A stretch of 6,209 nucleotides of DNA. Origin: Pseudomonas sp. Its GTDB lineage: Bacteria > Pseudomonadota > Gammaproteobacteria > Pseudomonadales > Pseudomonadaceae. The stretch is taken from positions 249 to 6,457 of the forward strand of contig DQAA01000402.1 in NCBI GenBank assembly GCA_003523465.1. Reading direction: 5' to 3'. The notes under the pieces were generated by a model. That model was not told the origin of the DNA. It saw only the letters and a list, made by a program, of their open reading frames with translations, and ran no database searches. Shown one piece after another: positions 1-6,209 of the stretch (position 1 is its first letter; every line of letters starts with the position of its first letter). A program made the position numbers and the translations under genes.

Positions 1-308
1 TCTTCGGCGAGCTCTCGGTAAAAAACTTGAGCGGACCGATAACCATTGCTAAAGTGGCGGGCGCTTCAGCCCAGTCGGGCCTCGGAGATTTCCTGAATTT
101 CCTTGCCTATCTGAGCATTAGCCTCGGGGTTCTTAACTTGCTGCCCATTCCAGTGCTGGATGGGGGGCATTTGCTGTTTTACCTGGTCGAGTGGGTGCGT
201 GGTCGTCCGCTGTCGGATCGGGTGCAAGGTTGGGGGGTCCAGATCGGTATCAGTTTGGTAGTCGGGGTGATGTTGCTAGCCCTGATAAACGATTTGGGTC
301 GACTGTAA
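1..308 (+). CDS. rseP: RseP, site-2 zinc metalloprotease, C-terminal part (5' truncated by window)
   Basis: The frame is read from base 3 and gives 101 residues to a TAA stop at 306–308; the start lies outside the window. RseP is an inner-membrane metalloprotease that cuts the anti-sigma factor RseA (MucA in Pseudomonas) within the membrane, releasing the envelope-stress sigma factor RpoE/AlgU. The visible part carries the family's second zinc-site motif, NLLPIPVLDGGH at 135–170, whose Asp (codon 159–161) is the expected third metal ligand (D402 in E. coli). The motif sits in a hydrophobic segment, and a final transmembrane segment (VQIGISLVVGVMLLALI) precedes the C-terminal NDLGRL. The HExxH motif and most of the PDZ domains are upstream and unseen. 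Codon usage is much less biased than in bamA: ATA, CTA, CGA and several GGG and TTG codons occur in this short piece. Identity is secure; completeness cannot be judged. Confidence 0.95.
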   Translation, partial: FGELSVKNLSGPITIAKVAGASAQSGLGDFLNFLAYLSISLGVLNLLPIPVLDGGHLLFYLVEWVRGRPLSDRVQGWGVQIGISLVVGVMLLALINDLGRL

Positions 309-326
309 CGCTTCGCTCAATTGCGA

Positions 327-350
327 GCCTGCCGCGTCCTTGCGGCGGGT
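327..350 (+). other. Hairpin in the rseP–bamA gap
   Basis: Bases 327–335 can pair with 342–350 around a 6-base loop (GTCCTT). The inner five pairs, GCCGC with GCGGC, are perfect; the outer four include two G·T wobbles. No T-run follows, so it does not look like an intrinsic terminator. It may be an mRNA processing or stability element between the weakly and strongly codon-biased genes; that role is inference. Confidence 0.4.
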
Positions 351-374
351 CGTCTATTGCCAGTTGGAATAAAA

Positions 375-379
375 AAGGA
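375..379 (+). promoter_or_regulatory. Ribosome binding site of bamA
   Basis: AAGGA lies four bases before the ATG at 384, preceded by an A-rich tract (371–376). It fixes the bamA start at 384, because the frame stays open further upstream to 321 with no other Shine–Dalgarno and no signal peptide at its N-terminus. Confidence 0.75.
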
Positions 380-383
380 CTTC

Positions 384-2735
384 ATGAAACGTCTGCTGCT
401 AACTGCGGCTCTCGCCGCACTGATGATCGCTGAAGTTCACGCCGAGTCCTTCACCATCTCCGATATTCGCGTCAACGGTCTGCAGCGGGTTTCCGCGGGC
501 AGCGTTTTCGGTGCCCTGCCATTGAACGTCGGTGACCAGGCTGATGATGGTCGCCTGGTGGAATCGACCCGTTCCCTGTTCAAGACCGGGTTCTTCCAGG
601 ACATCAACCTGAGCCGCGATGGCAATGTCCTGATCATCAACGTCGTCGAGCGTCCGTCGGTCTCCAGCATCGAGATCGAAGGCAACAAGGCGATCAGCAC
701 CGAAGACCTGATGAAGGGCCTGAAACAGTCCGGCCTGGCCGAAGGCGAGATCTTCCAGCGTGCGACCCTCGAAGGCGTGCGTAACGAGCTGCAACGCCAG
801 TACGTGGCCCAAGGCCGTTACTCGGCCGAGGTAGAGGCCGAGGTAGTGCCGCAGCCGCGCAACCGCGTCGGTCTGAAGATCAAGATCAACGAAGGTACGG
901 TCGCTGCCATCCAGCACATCAACGTCGTGGGCAACACCGTGTTCTCCGACGAAGATCTGCAGGGCCTGTTCGAACTCAAGACCACCAACTGGCTGTCGTT
1001 CTTCAAGAACGACGACAAGTACGCCCGTGAAAAGCTTTCCGGTGACCTTGAGCGCCTGCGTTCCTACTACCTGGACCGCGGCTACATCAACATGGATATC
1101 GCCTCCACCCAGGTGTCTATCACCCCGGACAAGAAGCATGTCTACATCACCGTCAACGTCAACGAAGGCGAGAAGTACACCGTTCGTGACGTGAAGTTGT
1201 CCGGTGACCTGAAAGTGCCGGAAGACCAGATCAAGGCGCTGTTGCTGGCGCAGCCGGGCCAGGTGTTCTCGCGCAAGGTCATGACCACCACCTCCGAACT
1301 GATCACCCGTCGCCTTGGCAACGAAGGCTATACCTTCGCCAACGTCAACGGCGTGCCGCAGCCCCATGACGAAGACCACACCGTCGACATCACTTTCGTC
1401 GTCGATCCGGGCAAGCGTGCCTACGTCAACCGCATCAACTTCCGCGGCAACACCAAGTCCGAAGACGAAGTGCTGCGTCGCGAAATGCGCCAGATGGAAG
1501 GCGGCTGGGCTTCTACCTACCTGATCGACCAGTCCAAGACTCGTCTGGAGCGCCTGGGCTTCTTCAAGGAAGCCAACGTCGAGACCCCGGCGGTACCGGG
1601 CACCGACGACCAGGTCGACGTCAACTACACCGTGGAAGAGCAAGCCTCCGGTTCGATCACCGCCAGCGTCGGTTTCGCCCAGAGCGCCGGTCTGATCCTC
1701 GGTGGTTCGATCAGCCAGAACAACTTCCTCGGTACCGGTAACAAGGTCTCCATCGGCCTGACCCGTTCCGAATACCAGAGCCGATACAACTTCGGCTTCG
1801 TTGACCCCTACTGGACTGCCGACGGTGTCAGCCTGGGTTACAACGCCTTCTATCGCACCACCAACTACGATGACCTCGACGTCGACGTGGCGAGCTATGC
1901 GGTGGACAGCCTGGGTGCCGGTGTCAACGTCGGTTACCCGATCAGCGAAACCTCGCGTCTGACCTTCGGCCTGAGCGTTCAGCAGGACAAGATCAAGACC
2001 GGTACTTACACCGTCGACGAGATCTTCGACTTCCTCGAGCGTGAAGGTGATGACAGCTTCCTGAACTTCAAGGCGTCTGCCGGCTGGTCCGAGTCGACCC
2101 TGAACAAGGGCGTCCTGGCGACGCGCGGTCACTCGCAAAGCCTGACCCTGGAAGCGACCACCCCGGGCAGCGACCTGTCGTTCTTCAAGCTTGACTACCG
2201 CGGTCAGCTGTTCCACCCGATCACCAATGACTACACCCTGCGCCTGCATACCGAACTGGGTTATGGCGACGGCTACGGTTCCACCTCGGGGCTGCCGTTC
2301 TATGAAAACTACTATGCTGGTGGTTTCAACTCGGTACGTGGCTTCAAGGACAGCAGCCTGGGTCCTCGCAGTACGCCGAGTACCGGTACCAAGCCAGGTA
2401 CCGTGGCAGACCCGGACCAGGATCCACTGCCGTTCGGTGGCAACGTCCTCGTGCAGGGCGGTGTTGAGCTGCTCTTCCCGCTGCCGTTCGTCAAGGACCA
2501 GCGTTCCCTGCGTACCTCGGTATTCTGGGACGTGGGTAACGTCTACGACACCAACTGTGGCTCCAAGCCCGATTGCGAGAAGTTCGGCCTGTCCGGCCTG
2601 GCGAGCTCTGTCGGCCTGGGCGTGACCTGGATTACCGCATTGGGTCCGTTGAGTTTCAGCCTGGCGATGCCGGTGAAGAAACCGGACGATGCCGATACCC
2701 AGGTGTTCCAATTCTCTCTGGGTCAGACCTTCTAA
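384..2735 (+). CDS. bamA: BamA, outer membrane beta-barrel assembly factor (Omp85 family)
   Basis: The gene encodes 783 residues, a usual length for the family. BamA is the essential core of the BAM complex, which folds beta-barrel proteins into the outer membrane. Residues 1–20 form a signal peptide (basic MKR, hydrophobic core, cleavage after VHA). Five POTRA domains follow at roughly 21–91, 92–171, 172–262, 263–343 and 344–420; several boundaries are marked by the recurring NEG or DPG turn. The 16-strand barrel occupies about 421–783. The VRGF motif of loop 6 is at 651–654 (bases 2334–2345), and the protein ends in Phe, as expected of a barrel beta-signal (FQFSLGQTF). Cys725 and Cys731 are close together in a late extracellular loop. 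Start ATG 384 was chosen for its AAGGA site and the signal peptide; the upstream 21-codon extension is rejected. Codon usage is strongly biased, consistent with high expression. No frameshift is seen. Confidence 0.98.
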   Translation: MKRLLLTAALAALMIAEVHAESFTISDIRVNGLQRVSAGSVFGALPLNVGDQADDGRLVESTRSLFKTGFFQDINLSRDGNVLIINVVERPSVSSIEIEGNKAISTEDLMKGLKQSGLAEGEIFQRATLEGVRNELQRQYVAQGRYSAEVEAEVVPQPRNRVGLKIKINEGTVAAIQHINVVGNTVFSDEDLQGLFELKTTNWLSFFKNDDKYAREKLSGDLERLRSYYLDRGYINMDIASTQVSITPDKKHVYITVNVNEGEKYTVRDVKLSGDLKVPEDQIKALLLAQPGQVFSRKVMTTTSELITRRLGNEGYTFANVNGVPQPHDEDHTVDITFVVDPGKRAYVNRINFRGNTKSEDEVLRREMRQMEGGWASTYLIDQSKTRLERLGFFKEANVETPAVPGTDDQVDVNYTVEEQASGSITASVGFAQSAGLILGGSISQNNFLGTGNKVSIGLTRSEYQSRYNFGFVDPYWTADGVSLGYNAFYRTTNYDDLDVDVASYAVDSLGAGVNVGYPISETSRLTFGLSVQQDKIKTGTYTVDEIFDFLEREGDDSFLNFKASAGWSESTLNKGVLATRGHSQSLTLEATTPGSDLSFFKLDYRGQLFHPITNDYTLRLHTELGYGDGYGSTSGLPFYENYYAGGFNSVRGFKDSSLGPRSTPSTGTKPGTVADPDQDPLPFGGNVLVQGGVELLFPLPFVKDQRSLRTSVFWDVGNVYDTNCGSKPDCEKFGLSGLASSVGLGVTWITALGPLSFSLAMPVKKPDDADTQVFQFSLGQTF

Positions 2736-2745
2736 GGGTCTGGTC
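2721..2745 (+). other. Hairpin spanning the bamA stop codon
   Basis: Bases 2721–2729 pair with 2737–2745 (nine pairs, two of them G·T) around the 7-base loop TTCTAAG, which contains the bamA TAA. The core CAGACC/GGTCTG is perfect. No T-run follows, so termination is not supported. It may mark a processing or decay boundary between bamA and skp, or simply be chance in coding sequence. Confidence 0.35.
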
Positions 2746-2769
2746 CACGTAAACGACAACGGATTCTGT

Positions 2770-2774
2770 AGGAG
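2770..2774 (+). promoter_or_regulatory. Ribosome binding site of skp, supporting a GTG start
   Basis: AGGAG lies six bases before GTG 2781, an ideal spacing. It supports the non-ATG start, which also begins directly at a signal peptide ([16 protein letters not shown]). Confidence 0.8.
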
Positions 2775-2780
2775 TGCATC

Positions 2781-3284
2781 GTGCGTAAGTTGACTCAACT
2801 GGCAGTACTGGCCGCGGCCCTGGTCGCGACCCCGGCGTTTGCCGAAATGAAAGTTGCCGTTCTGAACTATCAGATGGCTCTGCTGGAATCCGACGCGGCC
2901 AAGGCCTATGCGGTCGATGCCGAGAAGAAATTCGGTCCGCAACTGACCAAACTGAAAAACCTGGAAAGCAGCGCCAAGGGCATTCAGGATCGCCTGGTCA
3001 AGGGCGGCGACAAGATGGCCCAGGGCGAGCGCGAGCGTCTGGAGCTTGAGTTCAAGCAAAAGGCCCGCGACTTCCAGTTCCAGTCCAAGGAGCTGAACGA
3101 AGCCAAGGCCGTTGCCGATCGTGACATGCTCAAGCAGCTCAAGCCGAAACTGGATGGCGCCGTCGAGGAAGTCATCAAGAAAGGCGGTTTCGACCTGGTT
3201 CTCGAGCGTGGCGCGGTTATCGATGTCAAGCCTCAGTACGACATCACCCGCCAGGTCATCGAGCGCATGAACCAGTCCCGTTGA
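2781..3284 (+). CDS. skp: Skp/OmpH-family periplasmic chaperone
   Basis: The gene encodes 167 residues from a GTG start. Skp is a trimeric, jellyfish-shaped periplasmic chaperone that holds unfolded outer membrane proteins after Sec export and delivers them to BamA, whose gene is immediately upstream. Residues 1–21 are a signal peptide with cleavage at AFA|E. The mature protein starts with the beta-strand typical of the family ([13 protein letters not shown]). A long Lys/Glu-rich helical stretch without prolines until about residue 120 fits the coiled-coil tentacles. The C-terminal [13 protein letters not shown]…[12 protein letters not shown] block returns to the body domain. Size matches the family after signal removal. 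The stop at 3282–3284 is one base before lpxD, so translation of lpxD is probably coupled to it. Codon bias is similar to bamA. Confidence 0.95.
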   Translation: MRKLTQLAVLAAALVATPAFAEMKVAVLNYQMALLESDAAKAYAVDAEKKFGPQLTKLKNLESSAKGIQDRLVKGGDKMAQGERERLELEFKQKARDFQFQSKELNEAKAVADRDMLKQLKPKLDGAVEEVIKKGGFDLVLERGAVIDVKPQYDITRQVIERMNQSR

Positions 3285-3285
3285 T

Positions 3286-4341
3286 ATGACGGCGACCATG
3301 AAACTCGGCCAGTTGGCCGAGTTCCTCGGAGCGACCCTGCAAGGTCCCGCGGAACTCGACATCACTGGCCTCGCGACCCTGCAGGAAGCCGGCCCCGGCC
3401 AATTGAGCTTCCTCGCCAATCCCCAGTACCGCAAATACCTGGCTGATACCCAGGCTGCTGCGGTACTGCTGCGTGCCGCCGATGCCGAAGGCTTCGTTGG
3501 CAATGCCCTGATCGTGTCCGATCCCTATCTGGCCTACGCCCGCGTTTCCCACCTGTTCGACCCCAAACCCAAGGCTGTGGCGGGAGTTCATCCCAGCGCC
3601 GTGGTGGCGGCGGACGCGCAGATCGACGCCAGCGCCAGTATCGGTCCGTTCGCAGTCATCGAAAGCGCGGCAGTGATCGGTGCCAACGTCACCATCGGTG
3701 CGCATTGCTTCGTCGGTGCCCGCAGTGTGGTCGGCGATGGCGGTTGGTTGGCACCACGGGTGACGCTGTACCACGACGTGCGTATCGGCAAGCGTGTGGT
3801 CATCCAGTCGGGTGCGGTGCTGGGCGGTGAAGGCTTTGGTTTCGCCAGCGAGAAAGGCATCTGGCAGAAGATCGCCCAGATCGGCGGCGTCAGCATCGGT
3901 GACGATGTGGAAATCGGTGTGAATACCGCGATCGACCGCGGTGCTCTGGCCGATACCCGTATCGGCGACGGTGTGAAACTCGACAACCAGATCCAGATTG
4001 CCCACAACGTGCAGATCGGCGACCACACGGCGATGGCAGCCTGTGTCGGCATTTCCGGTAGTACCCGTATCGGCAAGCACTGCACCATCGCTGGCGGCGT
4101 CGGCATGGTCGGTCACATCGATGTCTGCGACAACGTGTTCGTCTCCGGCATGACCATGGTCACCCGTTCCATCACCGAACCAGGCGGCTACTCTTCCGGT
4201 ACGGCGATGCAGACGCTGGGTGATTGGCGCAAGAGCGCGGCGAGGATTCGTCAACTGGACGACATGGCAAAACGACTTCAACAGGTAGAAAAGCGTGTCG
4301 ACGCCGTGACCTCCGGCGGCCAGCCTTCATCTGATGGCTGA
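3286..4341 (+). CDS. lpxD: LpxD, UDP-3-O-acylglucosamine N-acyltransferase
   Basis: The gene encodes 351 residues. LpxD transfers a 3-hydroxyacyl chain from ACP to the 2-amino group of UDP-3-O-acyl-glucosamine, the third step of lipid A synthesis, in the cytoplasm. The N-terminal uridine-binding domain (about 1–100; [24 protein letters not shown]) is followed by a left-handed beta-helix of hexapeptide repeats (about 102–305, many IG-D/A-x-V units). A C-terminal helix (about 314–340, [18 protein letters not shown]) packs the trimer. His240 in [10 protein letters not shown] is the likely catalytic base, equivalent to E. coli His239. ATG 3286 is one base after the skp stop with no clear Shine–Dalgarno, suggesting coupled re-initiation. 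A second in-frame ATG at 3298 would shorten the protein by four residues; the longer start is preferred because its length agrees better with P. aeruginosa LpxD as recalled. Identity is secure, the exact start less so. Confidence 0.97.
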   Translation: MTATMKLGQLAEFLGATLQGPAELDITGLATLQEAGPGQLSFLANPQYRKYLADTQAAAVLLRAADAEGFVGNALIVSDPYLAYARVSHLFDPKPKAVAGVHPSAVVAADAQIDASASIGPFAVIESAAVIGANVTIGAHCFVGARSVVGDGGWLAPRVTLYHDVRIGKRVVIQSGAVLGGEGFGFASEKGIWQKIAQIGGVSIGDDVEIGVNTAIDRGALADTRIGDGVKLDNQIQIAHNVQIGDHTAMAACVGISGSTRIGKHCTIAGGVGMVGHIDVCDNVFVSGMTMVTRSITEPGGYSSGTAMQTLGDWRKSAARIRQLDDMAKRLQQVEKRVDAVTSGGQPSSDG

Positions 4342-4363
4342 CACCTTTTCCTGATCAAGGCTG

Positions 4364-4387
4364 CGGAACCGCTCGAAAGTGGTTCCG
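4364..4387 (+). other. Strong hairpin in the lpxD–fabZ gap
   Basis: Bases 4364–4373 pair with 4378–4387, ten pairs (one G·T) closing a four-base CGAA loop; the outer seven, CGGAACC/GGTTCCG, are perfect. It begins 23 bases after the lpxD stop. The following bases (ATTGGCC) hold no T-run, so an intrinsic terminator is unlikely. A second, weaker pairing (GTGCA 4399–4403 with TGCAC 4412–4416) follows. These may protect or process the transcript, or reduce read-through to fabZ; no function is shown. Confidence 0.5.
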
Positions 4388-4451
4388 ATTGGCCAAAGGT
4401 GCACGGCGCCATGCACGTGTTCCCTATCTTTACTACAGGCTTCCCCCAGAA

Positions 4452-4892
4452 ATGATGGACATCAACGAGATTCGCGAATACCTGCCCCACCGTTATCCGT
4501 TCCTGCTCGTGGACCGCGTAGTGGAACTGGACATCGAGGGTCAGCGCATTCGTGCCTACAAGAATGTCAGCATCAACGAGCCCTTCTTCAATGGTCACTT
4601 CCCGGCGCATCCAATCATGCCGGGCGTGCTGATCATCGAAGCCATGGCTCAGGCTGCCGGCATCCTCGGCTTCAAGATGCTCGATGCCAAGCCGACGGAC
4701 GGCACTCTTTACTACTTCGTTGGTTCCGACAAGCTGCGCTTCCGCCAGCCGGTACTGCCGGGTGACCAACTGATCCTCGAAGCGAAATTCATCAGCTGCA
4801 AACGCCAGATCTGGAAGTTCGACTGCCAGGCTTCGGTCGACGGCAAGCCGGTCTGCTCTGCCGAGATCATCTGCGCGGAACGCAAACTATGA
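4452..4892 (+). CDS. fabZ: FabZ, 3-hydroxyacyl-ACP dehydratase
   Basis: The gene encodes 146 residues, the same length as recalled for P. aeruginosa FabZ. FabZ dehydrates (3R)-hydroxyacyl-ACP to trans-2-enoyl-ACP in type II fatty acid elongation in the cytoplasm. The protein is a single hot-dog fold. The catalytic His49 lies in [12 protein letters not shown] and the catalytic Glu63 in the following helix ([10 protein letters not shown]); both are present. The opening [22 protein letters not shown] is the family's characteristic N-terminus. ATG 4452 is followed at once by a second ATG at 4455; neither has a good Shine–Dalgarno (only AGG at 4437–4439). The frame runs open upstream to a TTG at 4389 without family-like sequence, so that extension is rejected. 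The stop overlaps the lpxA start as ATGA (4889–4892). Sharing the operon with lpxD and lpxA makes sense because all three use 3-hydroxyacyl-ACP. Confidence 0.97.
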   Translation: MMDINEIREYLPHRYPFLLVDRVVELDIEGQRIRAYKNVSINEPFFNGHFPAHPIMPGVLIIEAMAQAAGILGFKMLDAKPTDGTLYYFVGSDKLRFRQPVLPGDQLILEAKFISCKRQIWKFDCQASVDGKPVCSAEIICAERKL

Positions 4893-5665
4893 GTTTGATT
4901 GACCCTCGGGCAATCATCGATCCTTCGGCCAAACTGGCCGACGGTGTCGAGGTCGGCCCTTGGTCGATCATCGGCGCGGATGTCGAGATCGGGGAGGGGA
5001 CTGTCGTCGGTCCGCATGTGGTGCTCAAGGGGCCGACCCGAATCGGTCGCAACAACCGCATCTACCAGTTCTCCTCAGTCGGCGAAGACACACCGGACCT
5101 CAAGTACAAGGGTGAAGCCACTCGCCTGGTAATCGGTGACAACAACGTCATCCGTGAAGGTGTGACCATCCACCGCGGCACCATCCAGGATCGTGCGGAA
5201 ACCACCATCGGTGATCACAACCTGATCATGGCCTATGCCCATATCGGCCACGACAGCGTTATCGGCAACCATTGCATCCTGGTCAACAACACCGCCCTGG
5301 CGGGCCATGTACACGTGGACGACTGGGCGATCCTGTCCGGTTTCACCCTGGTCCATCAGTTCTGCCATATCGGTGCCCACAGCTTTTCCGGCATGGGTAC
5401 GGCGATCGGCAAGGACGTTCCTGCCTTCGTCACCGTGTTTGGCAACCCCGCCGAAGCGCGCAGCATGAACTTCGAGGGCATGCGCCGTCGCGGTTTCAGC
5501 GAAGACGCTATCCATGCCCTGCGCCGCGCTTACAAGGTGGTCTACCGCCAAGGGCTGACCGTTGACCAGGCGATCGTCGAGCTGGAAGAGTCGGCGAAGC
5601 AGTTCCCTGAAGTCGAACTGTTCCGTCAGTCGATCCAGACCTCTGCCCGCGGCATCACCCGCTGA
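4889..5665 (+). CDS. lpxA: LpxA, UDP-N-acetylglucosamine O-acyltransferase
   Basis: The gene encodes 258 residues, typical of the family. LpxA moves a 3-hydroxyacyl chain from ACP to the 3-OH of UDP-GlcNAc, the first step of lipid A synthesis, in the cytoplasm. Hexapeptide repeats (IIDPSA, VEVGPW, VEIGEG, TRIGRN and so on) build a left-handed beta-helix over about residues 1–185, and a helical C-terminal domain follows ([12 protein letters not shown]…). His121 in [13 protein letters not shown] is the expected catalytic base (E. coli His125). Position 169 is Met in SFSGMGTA; in P. aeruginosa LpxA Met169 is the hydrocarbon ruler limiting the acyl chain to C10, where E. coli has Gly173. A 3-hydroxydecanoyl preference is therefore predicted. 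The ATG overlaps the fabZ stop (ATGA), with a weak GGA at 4877–4879, suggesting translational coupling. Confidence 0.98.
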   Translation: MSLIDPRAIIDPSAKLADGVEVGPWSIIGADVEIGEGTVVGPHVVLKGPTRIGRNNRIYQFSSVGEDTPDLKYKGEATRLVIGDNNVIREGVTIHRGTIQDRAETTIGDHNLIMAYAHIGHDSVIGNHCILVNNTALAGHVHVDDWAILSGFTLVHQFCHIGAHSFSGMGTAIGKDVPAFVTVFGNPAEARSMNFEGMRRRGFSEDAIHALRRAYKVVYRQGLTVDQAIVELEESAKQFPEVELFRQSIQTSARGITR

Positions 5666-5666
5666 T

Positions 5667-6209
5667 ATGTCGGCACTCTGCGTAGCGCTGGTGGCCGGTG
5701 AGGCCAGCGGCGATATTCTCGGTTCTGGCCTGATGCGGGCTCTCAAGGTCCGCCATCCGCATATTCGTTTCATCGGTGTCGGCGGCCCTCTGATGGAAGC
5801 CGAGGGCCTGAGCTCCTACTTCCCGATGGAGCGCCTGGCGGTCATGGGCCTGGTCGAAGTGCTGGGTCGTCTGCCGGAGCTGCTCAAGCGTCGCAAGCTG
5901 TTGATCCAGACGCTGATCGATGAAAAGCCGGACGTCTTCATCGGCATCGATGCCCCCGATTTCACTCTCAATATCGAACTCAAACTGCGTCAGGCCGGAA
6001 TCAAGACCGTGCATTACGTCAGCCCGTCGGTCTGGGCCTGGCGGCAAAAGCGCGTGCTGAAGATCCGCGAAGGCTGCGATCTGATGCTGACCCTGTTCCC
6101 CTTCGAGGCGAAATTCTACGAAGAGCAGGGTGTGCCGGTACGTTTTGTCGGGCACCCGCTGGCTGACACCATTCCCCTCGAGGCCGATCGCCAGGCTGCG
6201 CGTCAGGCG
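5667..6209 (+). CDS. lpxB: LpxB, lipid A disaccharide synthase, N-terminal part (3' truncated by window)
   Basis: The frame is open from ATG 5667 to the window end, 181 codons with no stop, about half of the usual protein of roughly 375–380 residues. LpxB is a GT19, GT-B-fold glycosyltransferase on the inner face of the inner membrane. It joins UDP-2,3-diacylglucosamine and lipid X to form the lipid A disaccharide 1-phosphate. Visible family motifs are [11 protein letters not shown] (6–16), FIGVGGPLM (35–43), a hydrophobic [11 protein letters not shown] segment (60–70) of the kind implicated in membrane insertion, IDAPDF (94–99) with the likely catalytic Asp98, [10 protein letters not shown] (117–126) and FVGHPL. 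The C-terminal, UDP-binding half is outside the window. The start follows the lpxA stop after one base (TGATATG), with no clear Shine–Dalgarno, so coupling is likely. No nearby alternative start is seen. Confidence 0.96.
   Translation, partial: MSALCVALVAGEASGDILGSGLMRALKVRHPHIRFIGVGGPLMEAEGLSSYFPMERLAVMGLVEVLGRLPELLKRRKLLIQTLIDEKPDVFIGIDAPDFTLNIELKLRQAGIKTVHYVSPSVWAWRQKRVLKIREGCDLMLTLFPFEAKFYEEQGVPVRFVGHPLADTIPLEADRQAARQA

Noticed and set aside
133..160. Possible envelope-stress (RpoE/AlgU) promoter for bamA inside rseP, from TAACTT
   Set aside because: The GAACTT consensus is imperfect, the expected TCTGA-like −10 is absent at 16–17 bases, and the bases encode the conserved NLLPIPVLDG motif.
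327..350. Intrinsic terminator after rseP
   Set aside because: The stem is followed by TCGTCTATTG, not a T-run, and bamA is normally co-located with rseP in this cluster.
321..383. 21-codon upstream extension of bamA
   Set aside because: It would bury the signal peptide behind a non-family sequence, and the AAGGA site points to ATG 384.
399..3503. A 1034-codon open frame on the minus strand opposite bamA, skp and the start of lpxD
   Set aside because: Its codon boundaries coincide with those of bamA and skp, so its stops would require sense TTA, CTA or TCA codons, which these genes avoid. It ends exactly at the one CTA codon near the start of bamA. The predicted protein is a low-complexity Val/Asp/Gly/Leu-rich sequence with no family resemblance.
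3256..4281. A 341-codon minus-strand open frame opposite lpxD
   Set aside because: It is in the same complementary register as lpxD and reflects the same codon bias; its repetitive His/Asp/Ala-rich translation mirrors the hexapeptide repeats.
4389..4430. Possible sigma-70 promoter before fabZ (TTGGCC and TATCTT)
   Set aside because: The two boxes are about 30 bases apart and each matches the consensus only in part.
4389..4451. 21-codon upstream extension of fabZ from a TTG
   Set aside because: It has no Shine–Dalgarno and does not resemble FabZ; the family N-terminus begins at the ATG pair 4452/4455.
5075..6155. Minus-strand open frames opposite lpxA and lpxB
   Set aside because: Both sense-strand genes are clear family members; the antisense frames have no recognisable domain or ribosome binding site.

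Overview
The window is a stretch of the conserved envelope-biogenesis cluster of a gammaproteobacterium, almost certainly a Pseudomonas (or very close relative) of the fluorescens/putida type. Three things point there. The gene order is rseP–bamA–skp–lpxD–fabZ–lpxA–lpxB. The protein sequences closely resemble the Pseudomonas versions as I remember them. The GC-rich codon usage almost excludes TTA, CTA and TCA. No species can be fixed from this sequence alone.

Layout, all on the + strand: the 3' end of rseP (1–308, partial); a 75-base gap holding a hairpin and the bamA ribosome binding site; bamA (384–2735); a 45-base gap; skp (GTG start, 2781–3284); lpxD one base later (3286–4341); a 110-base gap with a strong hairpin; fabZ (4452–4892); lpxA overlapping it by ATGA (4889–5665); and lpxB one base after lpxA (5667 to the window end, partial, about half the protein). 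No gap exceeds 110 bases. I found no RNA gene, mobile element, CRISPR array, convincing promoter or intrinsic terminator.

The genes form one functional unit for building the outer membrane. RseP is the inner-membrane protease that releases the envelope-stress sigma factor when outer membrane proteins misfold. BamA inserts outer membrane beta-barrels, and Skp chaperones them across the periplasm. LpxA, LpxD and LpxB carry out early lipid A steps (first acylation, N-acylation, disaccharide formation). FabZ draws on the same 3-hydroxyacyl-ACP pool for fatty acid elongation, so its position between lpxD and lpxA places a metabolic branch point inside the operon.

I found no previously undescribed system. 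The points worth a second look are modest: a methionine at LpxA position 169 that predicts C10 acyl specificity, a cysteine pair in a late extracellular loop of BamA, three hairpins at gene junctions, a repeated TGATATG stop/start junction, and a sharp change of codon usage between rseP and bamA.
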